Of a DNA stretch of 5,216 bases, positions 4,419-5,216 are shown in pieces. The stretch's first letter is position 1. Each line of letters begins with the position of its first letter. This DNA comes from Bacilli bacterium (GTDB lineage Bacteria; Bacillota_I; Bacilli_A; ML615J-28; CAG-313): NCBI GenBank assembly GCA_900770645.1, contig CAAGKY010000227.1:1-5216 (forward strand). The letters are read 5' to 3'. The position numbers and the translations under genes are program-made. The notes below the pieces were generated by a model. That model did not search any database, was not told the origin of the DNA, and saw nothing but the letters and a program-made list of their open reading frames with translations.

Positions 4419-5216
4419 TTATTCAGCCTTTGCTTCTTCTGCTTCAGCTTCTTCAGCACCTGTTTCGATTTCTAATTCAGTATTTCTCTTTTTAGGAGCT
4501 GGTTTAATTCTTAATTCAGTTTCAGGATCAAAGAAGTGACATTTATTCATATCTAATGACATTGTGAACATATCGTTTGTATGAACATCTGTACGAGCTT
4601 TAACTTTCGCAATAACCATTTGACCTGCAGCTTCATTACTTGGGAATTTAACAGTAATTTGAGATTCAGCACCTAATAATTCAGATACTTCAACTTTAGC
4701 TTCAACTCTAGTAGTTGGATGTTTTTCAATATATTCAGGTTCATCATGGCAATCTTCTGGACGAATACCTAAGATAATAGTTTCATCAATATATTGTTCT
4801 GCTTTTAAGATTTCCATTTGTTTTTCAGGAACTTGTAAACGGAATACACCATATTTGTTATTTCCACATTCAAACACACCATCTTCACCAACAATACCTT
4901 CAATAAAGTTCATTGGAGGAGTACCGATGAATCCACCTACGAACATATTGTTAGGGTTGTCATAAATATCTTTTGGAGCCCCAATTTGTTGTACCCAACC
5001 ATCTTTCATAACAACGATACGGTTAGCCATTGTCATCGCTTCAATTTGGTCATGTGTTACGTAAATAGTAGTTGTACCTAATGATTCATGTAATCTAATT
5101 AATTCAGAACGCATTTGTACACGTAATTTAGCATCTAGGTTAGATAGAGGTTCGTCCATTAAGAATACTTTTGCATCACGAACGATAGCACGACCTAAAG
5201 CAACACGTTGACGTTG
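4419..5216 (-). CDS. CUT1 ABC transporter ATPase, MalK/MsmK/UgpC family (5' partial)
   Basis: This is the cytoplasmic ATP-hydrolysing subunit that powers uptake of sugars, oligosaccharides or glycerol phosphate through CUT1-type permeases. One such ATPase often serves several transporters in Firmicutes. The reading frame is open to the window end, so the gene continues to the right. The 265 codons present lack roughly 100 N-terminal residues, including Walker A and the Q-loop. The fragment opens inside the ABC signature (QRQRVALGRAIVR), then has Walker B with its Glu (VFLMDEP), the D-loop SNLDAK and the H-loop His in YVTHDQIEAM. The C-terminal OB/TOBE domains include GFIGTPPMNF and ILGIRPED, diagnostic of the MalK-like group. 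The last 20 residues are an unusual acidic Glu/Ala tail ending EEAEAEEAKAE. An internal ATG at 5159 lies within Walker B and is not a start. The substrate cannot be told from this fragment, so no symbol is given. The terminator begins nine bases after the TAA. Confidence 0.93.
   Translation of the reverse strand, partial: QRQRVALGRAIVRDAKVFLMDEPLSNLDAKLRVQMRSELIRLHESLGTTTIYVTHDQIEAMTMANRIVVMKDGWVQQIGAPKDIYDNPNNMFVGGFIGTPPMNFIEGIVGEDGVFECGNNKYGVFRLQVPEKQMEILKAEQYIDETIILGIRPEDCHDEPEYIEKHPTTRVEAKVEVSELLGAESQITVKFPSNEAAGQMVIAKVKARTDVHTNDMFTMSLDMNKCHFFDPETELRIKPAPKKRNTELEIETGAEEAEAEEAKAE

Noticed and set aside
5157..5159. ATG at 5159 as the start of the ABC ATPase
   Set aside because: It encodes the Met of Walker B (VFLMDEP). 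The same frame continues upstream with the ABC signature to the window edge, so the gene is simply cut off.

Overview
The window comes from a low-GC Bacillota (Firmicutes) chromosome. Intergenic DNA is very AT-rich, Shine-Dalgarno sites are strong, and the promoters are sigma-A type. RpsD, triosephosphate isomerase and phosphoglycerate kinase all look like Firmicutes versions. A desulfoferrodoxin-type superoxide reductase points to an anaerobe or aerotolerant anaerobe. A gut Erysipelotrichia-like bacterium is my best guess, but that is inference. All nine Trp codons in the six intact or partial minus-strand genes are TGG, and one of those genes ends in TGA, so the standard code applies.

Layout from left to right. 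Bases 1-18 match the 3' end of the Illumina TruSeq adapter, so the left edge is an untrimmed contig end. Next comes a plus-strand zinc-ribbon plus membrane-helix gene (20-343), which has lost its start, two zinc cysteines and one Trp codon (now TGA) and is probably a pseudogene. A terminator follows, then a 35-bp AT-rich inverted repeat in the gap between convergent genes. Everything else is on the minus strand. In order of transcription, from right to left, it is: a 3' fragment of a CUT1 sugar ABC transporter ATPase (4419-5216, running off the window); a short ComK-family protein (3961-4374); pgk (2640-3869) and tpiA (1866-2621) as a two-gene glycolytic operon; dfx, the superoxide reductase (1399-1773); and rpsD, ribosomal protein S4 (586-1185).

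Control signals are unusually clear. Promoters can be read for pgk, dfx and rpsD, and intrinsic terminators follow the ABC gene, tpiA and rpsD. rpsD has a leader of about 160 nt that probably carries autoregulation by S4. The pgk and rpsD promoters share an 18-bp block around the -10 with one mismatch. pgk and tpiA catalyse adjacent steps of lower and middle glycolysis and are probably co-translated. dfx is a single-gene unit for superoxide defence.

I see no CRISPR array, insertion sequence, tRNA or rRNA. The item most worth following is the ComK-like gene. It lies directly behind the transporter terminator with no room for a promoter of its own, and its protein lacks the N-terminal region and the C-terminal tail of Bacillus ComK.
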